A stretch of DNA of 64,000 bases from Elephas maximus indicus. Taxonomy: Eukaryota > Chordata > Mammalia > Proboscidea > Elephantidae. The notes below the pieces were generated by a model. It saw only the letters and a program-made list of their open reading frames with translations, was not told the origin of the DNA and did not search any database. Shown here piece by piece: positions 10,500-20,556 of this stretch (the first letter of the stretch is position 1; each line of letters begins with the position of its first letter). Made by a program: the position numbers and the translations under genes. The stretch lies in assembly GCF_024166365.1 (NCBI RefSeq), contig NC_064839.1, positions 40,932,378 through 40,996,377 of the forward strand, written 5' to 3'.

Positions 10500-11640
10500 A
10501 CCCTATGCCCCAGGCCTTCCACTCCTTTGAATTTAACTAAAAGAATCTAAAGCTCTGCCATTAGGGGTCCTTCTTCTCAGATGGGGGTTGGGGAAAGGGT
10601 GCCACCTTGGGGTCCCATGGGTAGGGCGGGAAAGGCTGTGCTGGGTGCGGGGCTGTGGGGTCCTGTTCCCAGCAGGAGTGAGGGCACCTGGCAGGCAGGG
10701 ACCTCCCTCCCACAACTCCAGCTGCACTTGTTCCCAAAAGCCTCAGTAACCTGGGGAAAGAGGGAGCATGTGGTGGGCAGGGTAGGGCCAGCTGTTGGCT
10801 CCCACAGCCAGACCATGGGTTGGCTCAGGCCAGGCCCAAGGCTGCTGGGGTGTGGTCCCCTCCCCAGCAGCCCCATGCCCTCACCCACTCACCATCTCCT
10901 CCCTCAACACATGCCCCAGCAGCTCCACGGCAGAAAAGCACCACAGTGGCAGGGAAGATCAGCCTCACCCCAAAATTTCTCCTTCCCTAGCTCCCCAATT
11001 GTTGGAAGAGTCCCATTCCCCATGCTGTTGCCCAGGCCCGAAATCACATCTCCCTCCCCCACTAGTCCACCCAATTCACCTCCTGAGTGATGGCAGGCAC
11101 CTCCATGGCCTCAGTCTTGCCCCAGGATGCCGACTGCTCAACTCCAGGGGCCCATTTGCACTGGTGCCAAGGTGCAGGGGCACGATTCAGTGTGAACGGG
11201 CAGGACTGACTTGCTCCTCTAAGCAACTCTGCATACAGCCCAATGACCACTGAATGTTCAACTAGGCCTTCACTGAGCCTCCTTGGTCATCCCCAAGGCA
11301 GGTGGAGCATCCTGGCTCCTGGTCGCACATGCCTTCACCCATGACTCTGTGCCAGGCCACAAGGTACAGCCCTGGTCCCCACACCTGTCCCCTGACCATT
11401 CAGCCCAGAAACTTTTGGACAACTAACAGACTGACTAAATTATTGGTCCAAGGTCTCCCAGACCATGAGGGACTAGGCTGGGACTCAAACCCAGGGCTTC
11501 TAGCTTCCCTGCCCAGGCCTACCCATGGCCCACAGGACCTCTCAAGAGACAGGACCTCTCAAGAGACAGGGCCTGGAGGTGAAAGCCCAAGTGTCCCAAT
11601 TCCTTCCCCTTGGCTGTGGGTTGAGGGCCACCTTGTTCAG
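10500..11640. other. Intergenic DNA upstream of the chymotrypsinogen pseudogenes
   Basis: GC-rich unique-looking DNA. No exon or RNA gene recognised. A short direct repeat (AGACAGGACCTCTCAAG type) lies near 11537-11572. Confidence 0.5.
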
Positions 11641-11684
11641 CTCCGCCCTTACCTTTGGCACTGGCACCAAGCTCAGCCCACCTA

Positions 11685-11700
11685 CAGCTGCTGCAATCCC
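11685..11700 (+). promoter_or_regulatory. Decayed PTF1 element of pseudogene A
   Basis: CAGCTG is kept, but the TC-box TTTCCC has become AATCCC (CAGCTGCTGCAATCCC). It lies about 160-175 bp upstream of the pseudogene ATG, matching the element of the intact gene; a neighbouring TTATCACCC-CAAGG block is also shared. Confidence 0.5.
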
Positions 11701-12344
11701 AAACCCTGATGCCACCTCTGCTCTGGCACATCCTGCCGCCTGGTCACACTCCCAGAAAAAGCATTATCACCCCCAAGGCCTCCAGATAGCAGCCTGGCAC
11801 CCAGGGTATATTGGGGAATGCCCAGGCAGGTGCCCCACAGTTCCCCAATGGCAGCACCATGACCTTCCTCTGGCTCCTCTCCTGCTGTGCCCTCCTGGGC
11901 ACTGCCTTCAGTGAGTGCCGGGACCCAGGCACAGGCCGGATGGCTGTCCCCCTTTAACCCCAGTCCTAGCCCCAGTAATGGGTAGCCGGGTCCCTGTTTC
12001 CAGGTCAGGTATGGAGGGTGGTGTGACCTGTCCCTGAGCCACTCTCCTGCTCAGAGCCTCATGGCCCCATCTCTACAGTGGGGACAATGGGAGGACTGAA
12101 CCAGGCCACAGGGCTCCTGCATAGTCTCTGATGTGGCCTCAGACCCTGGCAGCTAGGGACTCCACTCCCCTTTCCCGGGGAGAAGGGGGACATTCCTGGG
12201 GCTGCCCTGAGGCCTCGCACCCTGTGCCGGGGTGACAAATCTAGACGGACGGAAAATTCTCTGTACACTTGGTGGGTCCCAAACAGGCTCAGATGGCGAG
12301 CATGAGGACAGTGGAGGCTTGGCCCCAACAGCCCTTTTAAACCC

Positions 12345-12545
12345 CTGCTCATTGAGCGCTTCCACGTGCCAGGAGCAGAGCCAGTGCTAACTCCTGCTGA
12401 ATGCTTACACTGACTCTGTGAGATCCGCAACTTACGATCCCCATTTTGCTGACGGGGAAACTGAGACTCAGAGAGGTTTTGCTAGGCAGAGATGGGCCCA
12501 GATTCAAACCCCTAGAGCCCAGCCCTCAGCTGTTGCTTTGGCCGC
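12345..12545 (+). repeat. MIR SINE remnant in pseudogene A intron 1
   Basis: Has the MIR signature TGACGGGGAAACTGAGACTC followed by AGAGAGGTTTTGC and an AGATTCAAACCC block. Confidence 0.75.
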
Positions 12546-13374
12546 ACGGCCCACCTCACACTCAACCTGTTCTGCTTGGCTGGGCTGAGGTGCGGGCCGA
12601 GTCTGGTTCCTCTGCGTCCCAGGGCCCGGCACGGGACTCAGGTGCTGCCCCCAGTGGATTCCAGGGCTGGGGTGGGTGAGGCAGGGCAGGGTTCTCAGAG
12701 GTGGGGTGGGAGCCAGAGGTGGGGCTCTGGGTCCCAGAGGCTGGGGTGGTGGGTCCCGGGTGGGTGGGGCCCAGAGTCAATCTTGGCCTGACCCTTCATC
12801 CCCTGCCCCCACCCCTAGGCTGTGGGCTCCTCGCCATCCACCCCGTGCTCACTGGCCTCTCCTGAATTGTTAATGGGGAAGATGCTGTTCCCGGGTCCTG
12901 GCCGTTGCAGGTGTCTTACAAGTGAGGACACGACTCCCAATTCTGGGACAGTGGGCAGAAGGAGAAGGGAGGGTGGCAAGGAGAGGGCACCACCCTGGAG
13001 TGGGAGCTAGGGGGCCTGCAGCCAGTTCTGACCCTTCCCATCTCCCTCCCCAGCTCAGAACTGGCTTCCACTTCTGTGGGGGCTCTCTCATCATTGAGGG
13101 CTGGGTGGTCACCGTCACCCACAGTGGGGTCGGGTGTGGTCTAAGTCTATAGGGCAGCCTTGGGGTGGGAGGGAGGACTCTCAGCACTGAGGATGAGTCC
13201 TTTGACTTGTTCAAGCCTTAGTTCCCTTATCTGGAAATGTGTAGAAAACCCTAGTCCTGCCCATCTCCCAGGGTTGCTGGGAAGTAAAAATGTGGCAGGT
13301 TGCACGTGCAGTTGGCTGAGGCTGCATATGTTGGTGTTTTGAGCTCCCACCTCTGTGATCAATACTGCACACTG

Positions 13375-13500
13375 TGTGTACACACACAGGCTCACCCATA
13401 TGGGAACATGAGCCCACACACACACACTCACACATGCCTATACACGTGCACTTATTTGCACACACACTTGCACTCCCACATGTATGCACACTATACCCTC
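13375..13500. repeat. Imperfect CA-rich tract in pseudogene A intron 3
   Basis: Scattered (CA)n runs such as CACACACACACTCACACATG, interrupted by point changes. Intron 3 of pseudogene A is 418 bp against 102 bp in the intact gene. Confidence 0.7.
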
Positions 13501-14339
13501 GGCATGCCCCCCACCTTGTGGCAGGAACCCCCCCCCTTTGGCCCTCTGCAGAACCTCCTACCTGGTTGTAGGTGGACAGTTTGACCAGGGCTCAGATGTC
13601 AAGGCCATCCGGGTGCTGAAGATTGCCAAGATATGCTGACCACGGGAGTCCAGTGTAACCCCAAGCAGGGGAGGGCTCCAGGGAGTGTGCCATCCAGGGT
13701 GAGCTGGGCTGGACCAGGAAGCTGGAAACCTCCCTCACTCGGGCCCTTCCAGATCACCCCAATACCCTCAATGAGACAAAGAAGCAAAGCAGAAAGCAGG
13801 GCGAACAAGGTTTCCACGTGAAAGAAGGTGTGTCTGCCCCTTGGCCCGCTCCTCCCAGGGCCACAGAAGGAGCTGCCAAATTTGACAGGCCAATATTCAG
13901 AGGAAATTAAAGACAATGAAGGGAAGCCATGTGCCTCTACTCGAGCCTCTGGCCCTACCTACAGCAGCTTCCTCCCCAGCTCCCACTGCACCTGCACACC
14001 CAGACCCAGTCTTCAGGAACCCCAAGTTCAGCATGTTCACCATCAACTACAACATCACCCTATTGAAGCTAGCCACACCCGCCCATTTCTCCCAGACTGT
14101 GTCCTCTGTGTGCCTGCCCAGCAAGGGCGATGACTTCCCTGCTGGCTCCCTCTGGGCCACCACAGGCTGGGGCCTGACCAAGAACACCAGTGTGTGAGCG
14201 GCTGGCCCAAGCGGGCAAGTGGGAGGTGCTGGCCATTAGGCAGGGTGGAGCTGCAGGCACTGACACCACCCTGTCCTTCCAGACACCAACATCCCAGAGC
14301 CCTGCAGCAAGTGGCCCTGCACTCCTTCTCTCCCAAGCC

Positions 14340-14740
14340 CAGTGGTGGGTTCAGGCAAAAGCCCAGGCCAGATTCTTGTGTAGAAGAGAGGAAACAGAAG
14401 AAGCAGGAGGGCCCTCTCCAAGGCCTGCCTCTCTCCCTGGGTGTGCTTGCCCAAGTAGTCAGGGAAGCAGGGCTCCTGAGGGACCCAGGACCTCAGCAGA
14501 GGGGCATCAGAGGAAGGTCTTTGGTCCCAGAACCACCGTGTTGAAAAAGTCCATGACACTGTCGTCTAAAGTGAATGGCATCTGGAGTTGTGCAGTGTAC
14601 AGCCGGTGGACATAAGGCCTAGTCATCCCCAGAAGGGCTAAGGGGGCCCTTCCTCCTCCACTGGTGGCCCCATGGCCAGCCCCACCCAAGCTCTCCTTCC
14701 TATTAGTCAAATCAGCTTTACTGAGACTCTATTATGGACC
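14340..14740. other. DNA between the exon 6 stub and an AfroSINE
   Basis: No chymotrypsinogen similarity is recognised past about 14340. It probably marks the breakpoint region of the tandem duplication or a later deletion. Confidence 0.4.
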
Positions 14741-14743
14741 CTG

Positions 14744-14900
14744 GAGTCCCTGGGTGGTGCAAACCATTAATGCACTCAGCTGCTAACTGAAAGACTGGCG
14801 GTTTGAACTCATCCAGAGGTGTCCTGGAAGAAAGGCCTGGCGATCTACTTCCAAAAAATCAGTCATTGAAAACACTATGGAGCTTCTCTGCACAGGAACC
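14744..14900 (+). mobile_element. AfroSINE, long subtype, 3' end lost
   Basis: GAGTCCCTGGGTGGTGCAAA head, GCTGCTAACTGAAAGACTGG box and the AAGAAAGGCCTGGCGATCTA insert typical of the longer subtype. The tail after CACTATGGAGCTTCTCTGC is truncated. Confidence 0.85.
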
Positions 14901-14989
14901 CTGGGTCCAAAGGACCTACTCTGCTTTCTTTGTGTAACAAGTCTCCTACTCTCTGCTTGATTCCCTTTCCTTTTATCTCTTGTAAGATA

Positions 14990-15235
14990 AAAAGTGGTAC
15001 AGGCCACACCCCAGGGAAACTCCCTTTACATTGACCTGAGCAATGTGTTACATCCCACCCTAATTCTCTTCAACATAATCCAATCTTGCCTCATTAACCA
15101 CAGGCAGAGATTAGGATTTACAGCACAGAAGAAAATTATATCAATCACAAAATGGAGAACAACGACACAATACTGGGAACCATGGCCTAACCAAGTTGAC
15201 ATATTTTGGGGGAACACAATTCAATCCATGACATC
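14990..15235 (+). mobile_element. Unclassified interspersed repeat end
   Basis: Ends in TTTTGGGGGAACACAATTCA and ATCCATGACA, a phrase that recurs at the ends of mammalian repeats. It abuts the possible exon 1 remnant of pseudogene B. Confidence 0.4.
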
Positions 15236-15277
15236 ATCCTTGGGTTCCTCCTCTTTGGCACCAGCTTCGCTAAGTGC
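15236..15277 (+). pseudogene. Possible exon 1 remnant of pseudogene B
   Basis: CCTCTTTGGCACCAGCTTCG then CTAAGTGC resembles the end of pseudogene A exon 1 and its donor (CCTCCTGGGCACTGCCTTCA, GTGAGTGC). Similarity is short (about 18 of 28 bases) and could be chance. Confidence 0.25.
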
Positions 15278-16619
15278 TGAGCTCAGGCAAGGCTGGCAGG
15301 CAGGCCTGGCAGTCCCAGGTCATACCTCACCCATCACCTGACCCCAATGCCCGGGAAGAGGGAAGTCCCAGGCCTCAGGTGGTTGCACCTTTGCAGGGGC
15401 ACCAGCTTCCTGCTTGTGGGTAGATCCTCCATCTCCCCTTCACTCTCACAATTGCCCCCTTCATGCATACCCCAACCCTTGGCTGCTCCTACCTAGCCTC
15501 CCTGGTTCTGGAGCGCCCTCCAGGCCTCAGCTTCTACATCAGGTTTACACACCCATGGCCTGTGAGAAACCACCACCTGGAGGTTCCAGGAGCACCTAAA
15601 ACTCAACTAGACATATGTGGGTCCCCTCCTTGTCTCTGTCTACTCCATCCACTCTGACACTTATCCAAGAAGCCAGGAACTCATTCTGGCTCCTTCACCC
15701 TCTAAATCTGCCACCAAGTCCTGTGGATGCTGCCTCACAAATATCTCACCTTTCTCCTCAGCCCCAGGCCCTCCACCACTGTGGCTTGGTCAGCCTCCCA
15801 GGTTTGTGCCCTCCACGTGGGGCAACACCATCACCTCAGTTGGCTCCTGCCACAAACTCAGAGGCATGAGAGCACCAAGAACCTCAAAGAGCAGGGGACC
15901 CCAGCCCCTATGTCCAGGGATCCTGAGCTTAACCACTCAGGGATCAGCACTTGGGGCGCTACCCACTGCGAGTGCCTGGGCCTGGCCTCCCAGCTCTGGG
16001 ACACGAGGTCCAGACCTTGATAACAGGTACCCTCAGCCCCAAGCACCCCCGCCCCCACCACAGGGCCCCTGAGAGTGGCTGCTGAGCAGGGCAGTGGCTG
16101 AGTGCCCTGGAAGAGTCAAAGCTCTGGGCACTGCGGAGGCCTGGAAATGTCGGGCTCCAGCCCTGCCCTCTTGGGATACCATCAACCAACCAGCCACCCA
16201 CCCTGTCTCTGCCCCCAGTCTGCAGGGTCCCCACCATCCATTCTGAGCTGAGTGGCTTGTCCAGGATTGTCAGTGGGGAGGATGGTGTCCCTGCCTCCTA
16301 TCCCTGGCAGGTATCCCTGCAGGTGAGAAGGCTGAGGAAGGGTAGGGGGAGGGAGACCTACAGCAGAGGTGGAGCAGGAGAGGGGCAAGGGCAAGGCCAA
16401 CTCTCCCCACACTCCCCTCTCACAGACCAGCTCTGGCTTCCACTTCTGCAGGGGCTCCCTCATCAGCGAGGAATGGGTGGTCACTGCTACCCACTGCCGG
16501 GTCGGGTGAGGCTGGGACTCAGGCAGTTGGGGCCCCTGGGCTGTCAGAGAATGACCCTCACCCACTCCCAACCTCAACCAGAACCCTAGGCCACCAAGAC
16601 CCCAGTTTGGGGAACACTA

Positions 16620-16740
16620 GTCTAGTTCTGTGCCCTCATTAAACAGATGGGAAAACTGAGACCTAGAGTGAGAAAGGTATACTCCAAGGTCATCATGAGA
16701 TTCTGTGGCCCAGTTGGGGCCCATCCTATCTGACACTCTT
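16620..16740 (+). repeat. MIR SINE remnant in pseudogene B intron 3
   Basis: Signature AACAGATGGGAAAACTGAGA, then a CCAAGGTCAT block. Confidence 0.6.
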
Positions 16741-17039
16741 CCCGAACCCCTCTGAAGAGGCAGTCCTGAGCCTGAGCACCTTTGCCACCTCCTCTCTCTC
16801 CAGGAGGAGCCACCAGGTGGTGGTCAGAGCGTCTGACTGCAGCTGCAAGCAGGAGGCCATCCAGTTGCTGAGATTGCTGAGGTACAGCTGGGCAGGTATG
16901 GAGGTGGGTGGGCTGTGGCCAGGGCTCCCGGGGGCTCCGGGGGCTAGGAAGGCAGGGAGTGTAGTCACAGGAGCCCCCGGCCCCGAGGGCTCAGGTGTGC
17001 CCCACACCTGCCCTCTCTGCCTCCAGTGCTCATGAGCGC

Positions 17040-17200
17040 CTCTCCCACAATTTTCTCTACCCCTAATAATAAAGCCCCTTTTAAAATATGGGAGCTTGTT
17101 TTTATTATAAAATAATTCACGCTCATTGTAGAGAAATGTGAACAAACATCGCTAACATGTCAAAATGTCATGTGTCATGTTCCCATCAGCCTTTGTTCCC
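17040..17200. repeat. AT-rich repeat remnant in pseudogene B intron 4
   Basis: AATAATTCACGCTCATTGTA and GAGAAATGTG are phrases of an old interspersed repeat; family not assigned. An AATAAAGCCCC motif at about 17068 is probably fortuitous. Confidence 0.35.
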
Positions 17201-18871
17201 CGCCCTCAGATTCTCTGTCCAGCCCTATCAGACCCCAGCCTCCCCTTTTATTCCCATGTTCTCCAGCCCACCCCACAGGTGTTTGAACACGCTCTGTGGG
17301 GTCAGCGGACAGTCTACAATGACATCACCCTGCTGGCCGTGCTCGCCTGCCTCTCTGAGACCCTGTCCCCGTTTGCCTGCCCAGCGCCAGCGGCAACTTC
17401 CCCGTGGGCTCCCTCTGCACCGTCACACGCTGCGGCAAGACCAGGCAGAACAGTGAGGGTCCCCTACGGGGGCTTTTTAGGAGTATGAGGCTCATTGTGG
17501 GTTTTTTTGGTCTAAATTCCGGGCACACTTATAAAGCATTCCAGCTCTTTATGTAAAATTCTCAATTAAAAATATATCAAACATGAATGAAAACAAAGTA
17601 CAGCAGTGATACACTTGGACAGTGACCTTGTGAAGAAACACCGGGATATAGTAAGCACGGCCCTCACTGACCTGCAATGAGCTGGGCAGCGGCGCCGCGT
17701 TTCCAGCCCGGACTCGGCTCCAGACTTGAGCAAAGGGTGTGTGTCAAGTCTTGGCCAGGAGTCAAATATCAGGCCCAGTTTGAGGCTCCGGGAGTCCGGC
17801 CTGATTTTCCTCCCCCGGAACCCCAGGGTCCTCTGACCCGGCCTCGGCCCACCCCGGCTGGCCCTTCATTCTCTCCAACGGGACACAGGCACCCAGGCCT
17901 GTGGGGGGGCGCCTCCTGCAGCTCACCATAGCGGCAGGTCTCTGGCCCGTCTCGGGTCACAGGAAATACACACCCTGCCCCGGAAGAGAATACAGGGCCT
18001 TCCGCCTACCTCCATCATGGCAGCTGCAGCTAAGGCTGAGTCGAACCTCGGCAGGGTTTGCTTTAATAACTTTGCTTAAGCAAAGTTACCCACTCCCTGG
18101 TGTGGAACGTGAAAGGAACTACGCCCCACAGAACCTTCTTAAGGAAATCTAGGGAAGGCGCAGAGCGCGGATTCCCATTATCTTCCGCAAGGGCAGGGCG
18201 GGCGTCTCCAGGGGCCCTGATCCACCTCCACCGGGGTGGGCTGGGCGGGATGACTGGCCCTTACTCCATCCCTTGTCCCTCCAGCCAACAAGACCCCCGA
18301 GAAACCGCAGCAGTCAACCCTGCCCTTCCTGTCCAACTTGGACTGCAAGAAATACTGCGGCAGCAAGATCACGGACATAATGGACTATGCCGGGGCCAGC
18401 GGCGTCTCCTGCATGGTAGAGCCACCTCATGCCACCCTGCCCAACCTCACTGCTCCAGCCCCTGGTGGGCTGGAGAAGCACATAACCCCTTCCCTGGACG
18501 CCAGGGCCCCCCACTCCTTTCTGCCCCGGGCCCCAGCAGAAGCCGAGGCTAACGGTAATAAATGCCCCAGATTAAGGGAGGGTTCCCTTGGACATTTCAT
18601 CCACATACTAGTCCCGTGAGCTGGGGTCTTCAGTCCGTTTTACACACTGATCAGGTTGAGGGGTCAGCCCCCACCCAGCTCCCTCCAGGAGTAGATGCCA
18701 GAAGGATGGAGCCTGGACCCTGGCAGGCATCATGTCCCGGGGCAGTGGCCAGTGTCACTCTTTCTCACCAGGTGTGTACACCTGCATCACCAAGCTTATG
18801 CCCTGGGTGTGGGAGGTTCTGGAGGCCAAATGAGCCCACCTGCTCCTACCCTCCACATCTGTGTAAACCCA

Positions 18872-18877
18872 AATAAA
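18872..18877 (+). terminator. AATAAA poly(A) signal of pseudogene B
   Basis: AATAAA 38 bp after the remnant stop codon at 18831-18833, the distance expected for the compact chymotrypsinogen 3' UTR. Confidence 0.7.
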
Positions 18878-18879
18878 AC

Positions 18880-19550
18880 CCCAGAAACTACTTGGTTCTT
18901 CACTTCTGTGTCCTCACTGGGGTGGGCTGGGAGCTGGGGGGTGATGTGCCTAAGGGGCAGGGAGAGCTGCCTTCACTGGAGTCCCCTCTGTGGAGTTTAG
19001 AGATAAGAGGGCTGACAGACTACCCAGCCCACCCCCATTATTTGTACAGGTATGAAAACTGAGGCCCGGAGTCACATATAGCATGGTCAGCTGAGAGTAG
19101 CATCTCCTGATTCCCTGTAGCCCCCAACCCCCACCACACTCCTGTGCCCAGCCTCTCATCAGAGAATCCTGGGCCCAGACCCAGAGGGCAGGGACAAGGC
19201 AAGCCTGGAGGGGCCGTGGGGACTCAGCCCTGGCAGCAAAGCAGAGCCTGAGGCTATACCTCCACTGGGCCTGCTCTCCACACAAAGCAGGGCAGGTGCA
19301 CAAACCCCAGCCTGCCTGGACACCACAGGGAGGGCACACTGACCCAGAGCAATGGTCCCCTCGGGGTGCCCTCCCTCTGACTTGGAAGCCAAGTCCCTGT
19401 GTAATTGAAACTAAAACACTTTCAAAGTGCTGCAGGTGAAATGATGAACTTCTAAGAAAAAAGTTCTTGATGGGCCACTCACCACTGATCCCTGTAAACC
19501 ACCTTTCCTGCACACGGGCCCTCTCTCACGCCTCAGAGGCTGCTTTCCAT
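18880..19550. other. Convergent intergenic gap between the chymotrypsinogen pseudogenes and BCAR1
   Basis: About 0.65 kb with no gene. A MIR-like fragment (GGTATGAAAACTGAGGC) lies near 19050. Confidence 0.6.
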
Positions 19551-19554
19551 TTTT

Positions 19555-20043
19555 TTTTTTTTAAATTTTATTTAAATGTCGACTATTAGTCAAATGATTG
19601 GAAAATCAATAATGAAAAATAGTTCTTTAGGGTTTTGTCCTGGTGCAGAGAAGGAACACACACACCAAGCTGCATTTTCCCTGTCAGGGAACATGACACG
19701 GGGGACTAGGGTCATCCCAGGGGTCACATGAGGCCCCGTGGGCTGAGGGACCTGCTACACCCCTGGCCTGGCCCTGTGTTTGCAGCCACCTGGGCCCTCC
19801 CCATCAGAGCAGCGGCACTCAGGGAAGACCACCAGCCCCGTTCCTGGGCTTAGCTCCTCTGAGTAGGCACCGTCCCACATCCTGCCCCGTCATAAATATG
19901 TACACATCCCTGGGCAGTCTGGGGCACTGGGCCTAAGCAGAGCTGGAACTGCCTGTTCCCAGTCTGTGGCACAGTGACTCATGACGACTGGGGTAGCCTG
20001 GACCGTTGCTGCCCTTCCCCTGCCACCATCCGGTCATCTGCTT
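19555..20043 (-). other. BCAR1: BCAR1 3' UTR with AATAAA signal at 19567-19572
   Basis: About 0.5 kb from the stop to an AATAAA on the minus strand (TTTATT on plus) next to an A-rich run at 19549-19561. No other strong signal lies between the stop and this point. The exact cleavage site is inferred. Confidence 0.65.
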
Positions 20044-20556
20044 TCAGGCAGCTGCCAACTGGCCCAGGACCCGGCGAAACTGTTGGGTGCTGTGGCCTAG
20101 CTCCTTGACCCTGTCCACCATGTCCTGGGCGGCAGCAGGTGACGGGTACTGCAGGGCAGCGGCCTTGGTGGTAGCCACGATGCCACGTAGGAGGTCACAC
20201 AGCAGGTTGCTATAGTGGGTCACCTGGCTACGCACATCAGCTGCCTTGGCCTGCCGCGAGAGTGTGTCCCCAATGAACACTAGCTTGTGGGCACTGAGAA
20301 TGACGAACTTGCTGTGTGCCACAAAGATCTTGGGCGGCTGGTTGGTGGCCACGGCGGTAAAGAAGGCGTCGACTGCGTTGGTCAGCGTGGTCAGGTTTGC
20401 CTCACACTGTTCCAGGTAGAAGAGCAGCAGCTGCCGGTCGGAGGGCCCCAGGCTGCCTGTCCGCCCTGGGACCAGGGGCTGGGTAGGTGTCCAGTTGGCC
20501 AGGTCGTGGTCAATGGGCCGCGATACTTCTTGCTCCAGTCGCTCAAACTGCTTCAG
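20044..20556 (-). CDS. BCAR1: BCAR1 exon 7 (C-terminal Cas-family domain, stop)
   Basis: 513 nt including TGA at 20046-20044; acceptor CCAG/CTGAAG. It encodes LKQFERLEQEVSRPIDHDL and the four-helix FAT-like domain with DRQLLLFYLEQCEANL, PPKIFVAHSKFVILSAHKLV and DVRSQVTHYSNLLCDLLRG. This region binds partners such as BCAR3/NSP proteins and targets focal adhesions (family knowledge). Confidence 0.97.
   Translation of the reverse strand: MKQFERLEQEVSRPIDHDLANWTPTQPLVPGRTGSLGPSDRQLLLFYLEQCEANLTTLTNAVDAFFTAVATNQPPKIFVAHSKFVILSAHKLVFIGDTLSRQAKAADVRSQVTHYSNLLCDLLRGIVATTKAAALQYPSPAAAQDMVDRVKELGHSTQQFRRVLGQLAAA

Larger units (their letters stand above)
11859..14336 (+). pseudogene. Chymotrypsinogen B pseudogene A (exons 1-5 and exon 6 stub)
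   Basis: Inverted paralogue of the intact CTRB gene, at the position and orientation of human CTRB1. Exon 1 (11859-11910) is intact. Exon 2 (12819-12921) has TGA in place of the activation-site arginine, a Trp to Leu change in WPWQ and a 1-nt deletion (103 vs 104 nt). Exon 3 (13054-13133) keeps His57, but TAAHC is TVTHS. Exon 4 (13552-13630) keeps its 79 nt, but its donor is AT instead of GT. Exon 5 (14010-14189) has lost one base at the acceptor, reads NYNITLL (Asp102 to Asn) and has Cys to Trp in GSLW. Only the first ~54 nt of exon 6 (14283-14336) remain, and no exon 7 follows. It cannot encode a working enzyme. Confidence 0.93.
16219..18833 (+). pseudogene. Chymotrypsinogen B pseudogene B (exons 2-7)
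   Basis: A further chymotrypsinogen copy downstream of copy A. Exon 2 (16219-16322, 104 nt) is open and keeps [10 protein letters not shown]. Exon 3 (16426-16505, 80 nt) keeps His57 (TATHC), but FCGG is FCRG. Exon 4 (16804-16881) is 78 nt instead of 79, a frameshift. Exon 5 (17279-17452) is 174 nt instead of 181 but keeps NDITLL. Exon 6 (18285-18415) is 131 nt, lacking one serine codon next to Ser189, and keeps Met192. Exon 7 (18689-18833) is 145 nt, 17 short of the usual 162; the missing bases cover GDSGGP with the catalytic serine. The terminal block [13 protein letters not shown] and a TGA are still visible. Intron 5 carries about 0.6 kb of inserted DNA relative to the intact gene. Confidence 0.9.

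Noticed and set aside
17068-17073. AATAAA after a chymotrypsinogen exon as the end of a separate gene
   Set aside because: It lies in intron 4 of pseudogene B within repeat DNA, and exons 5-7 follow in order.
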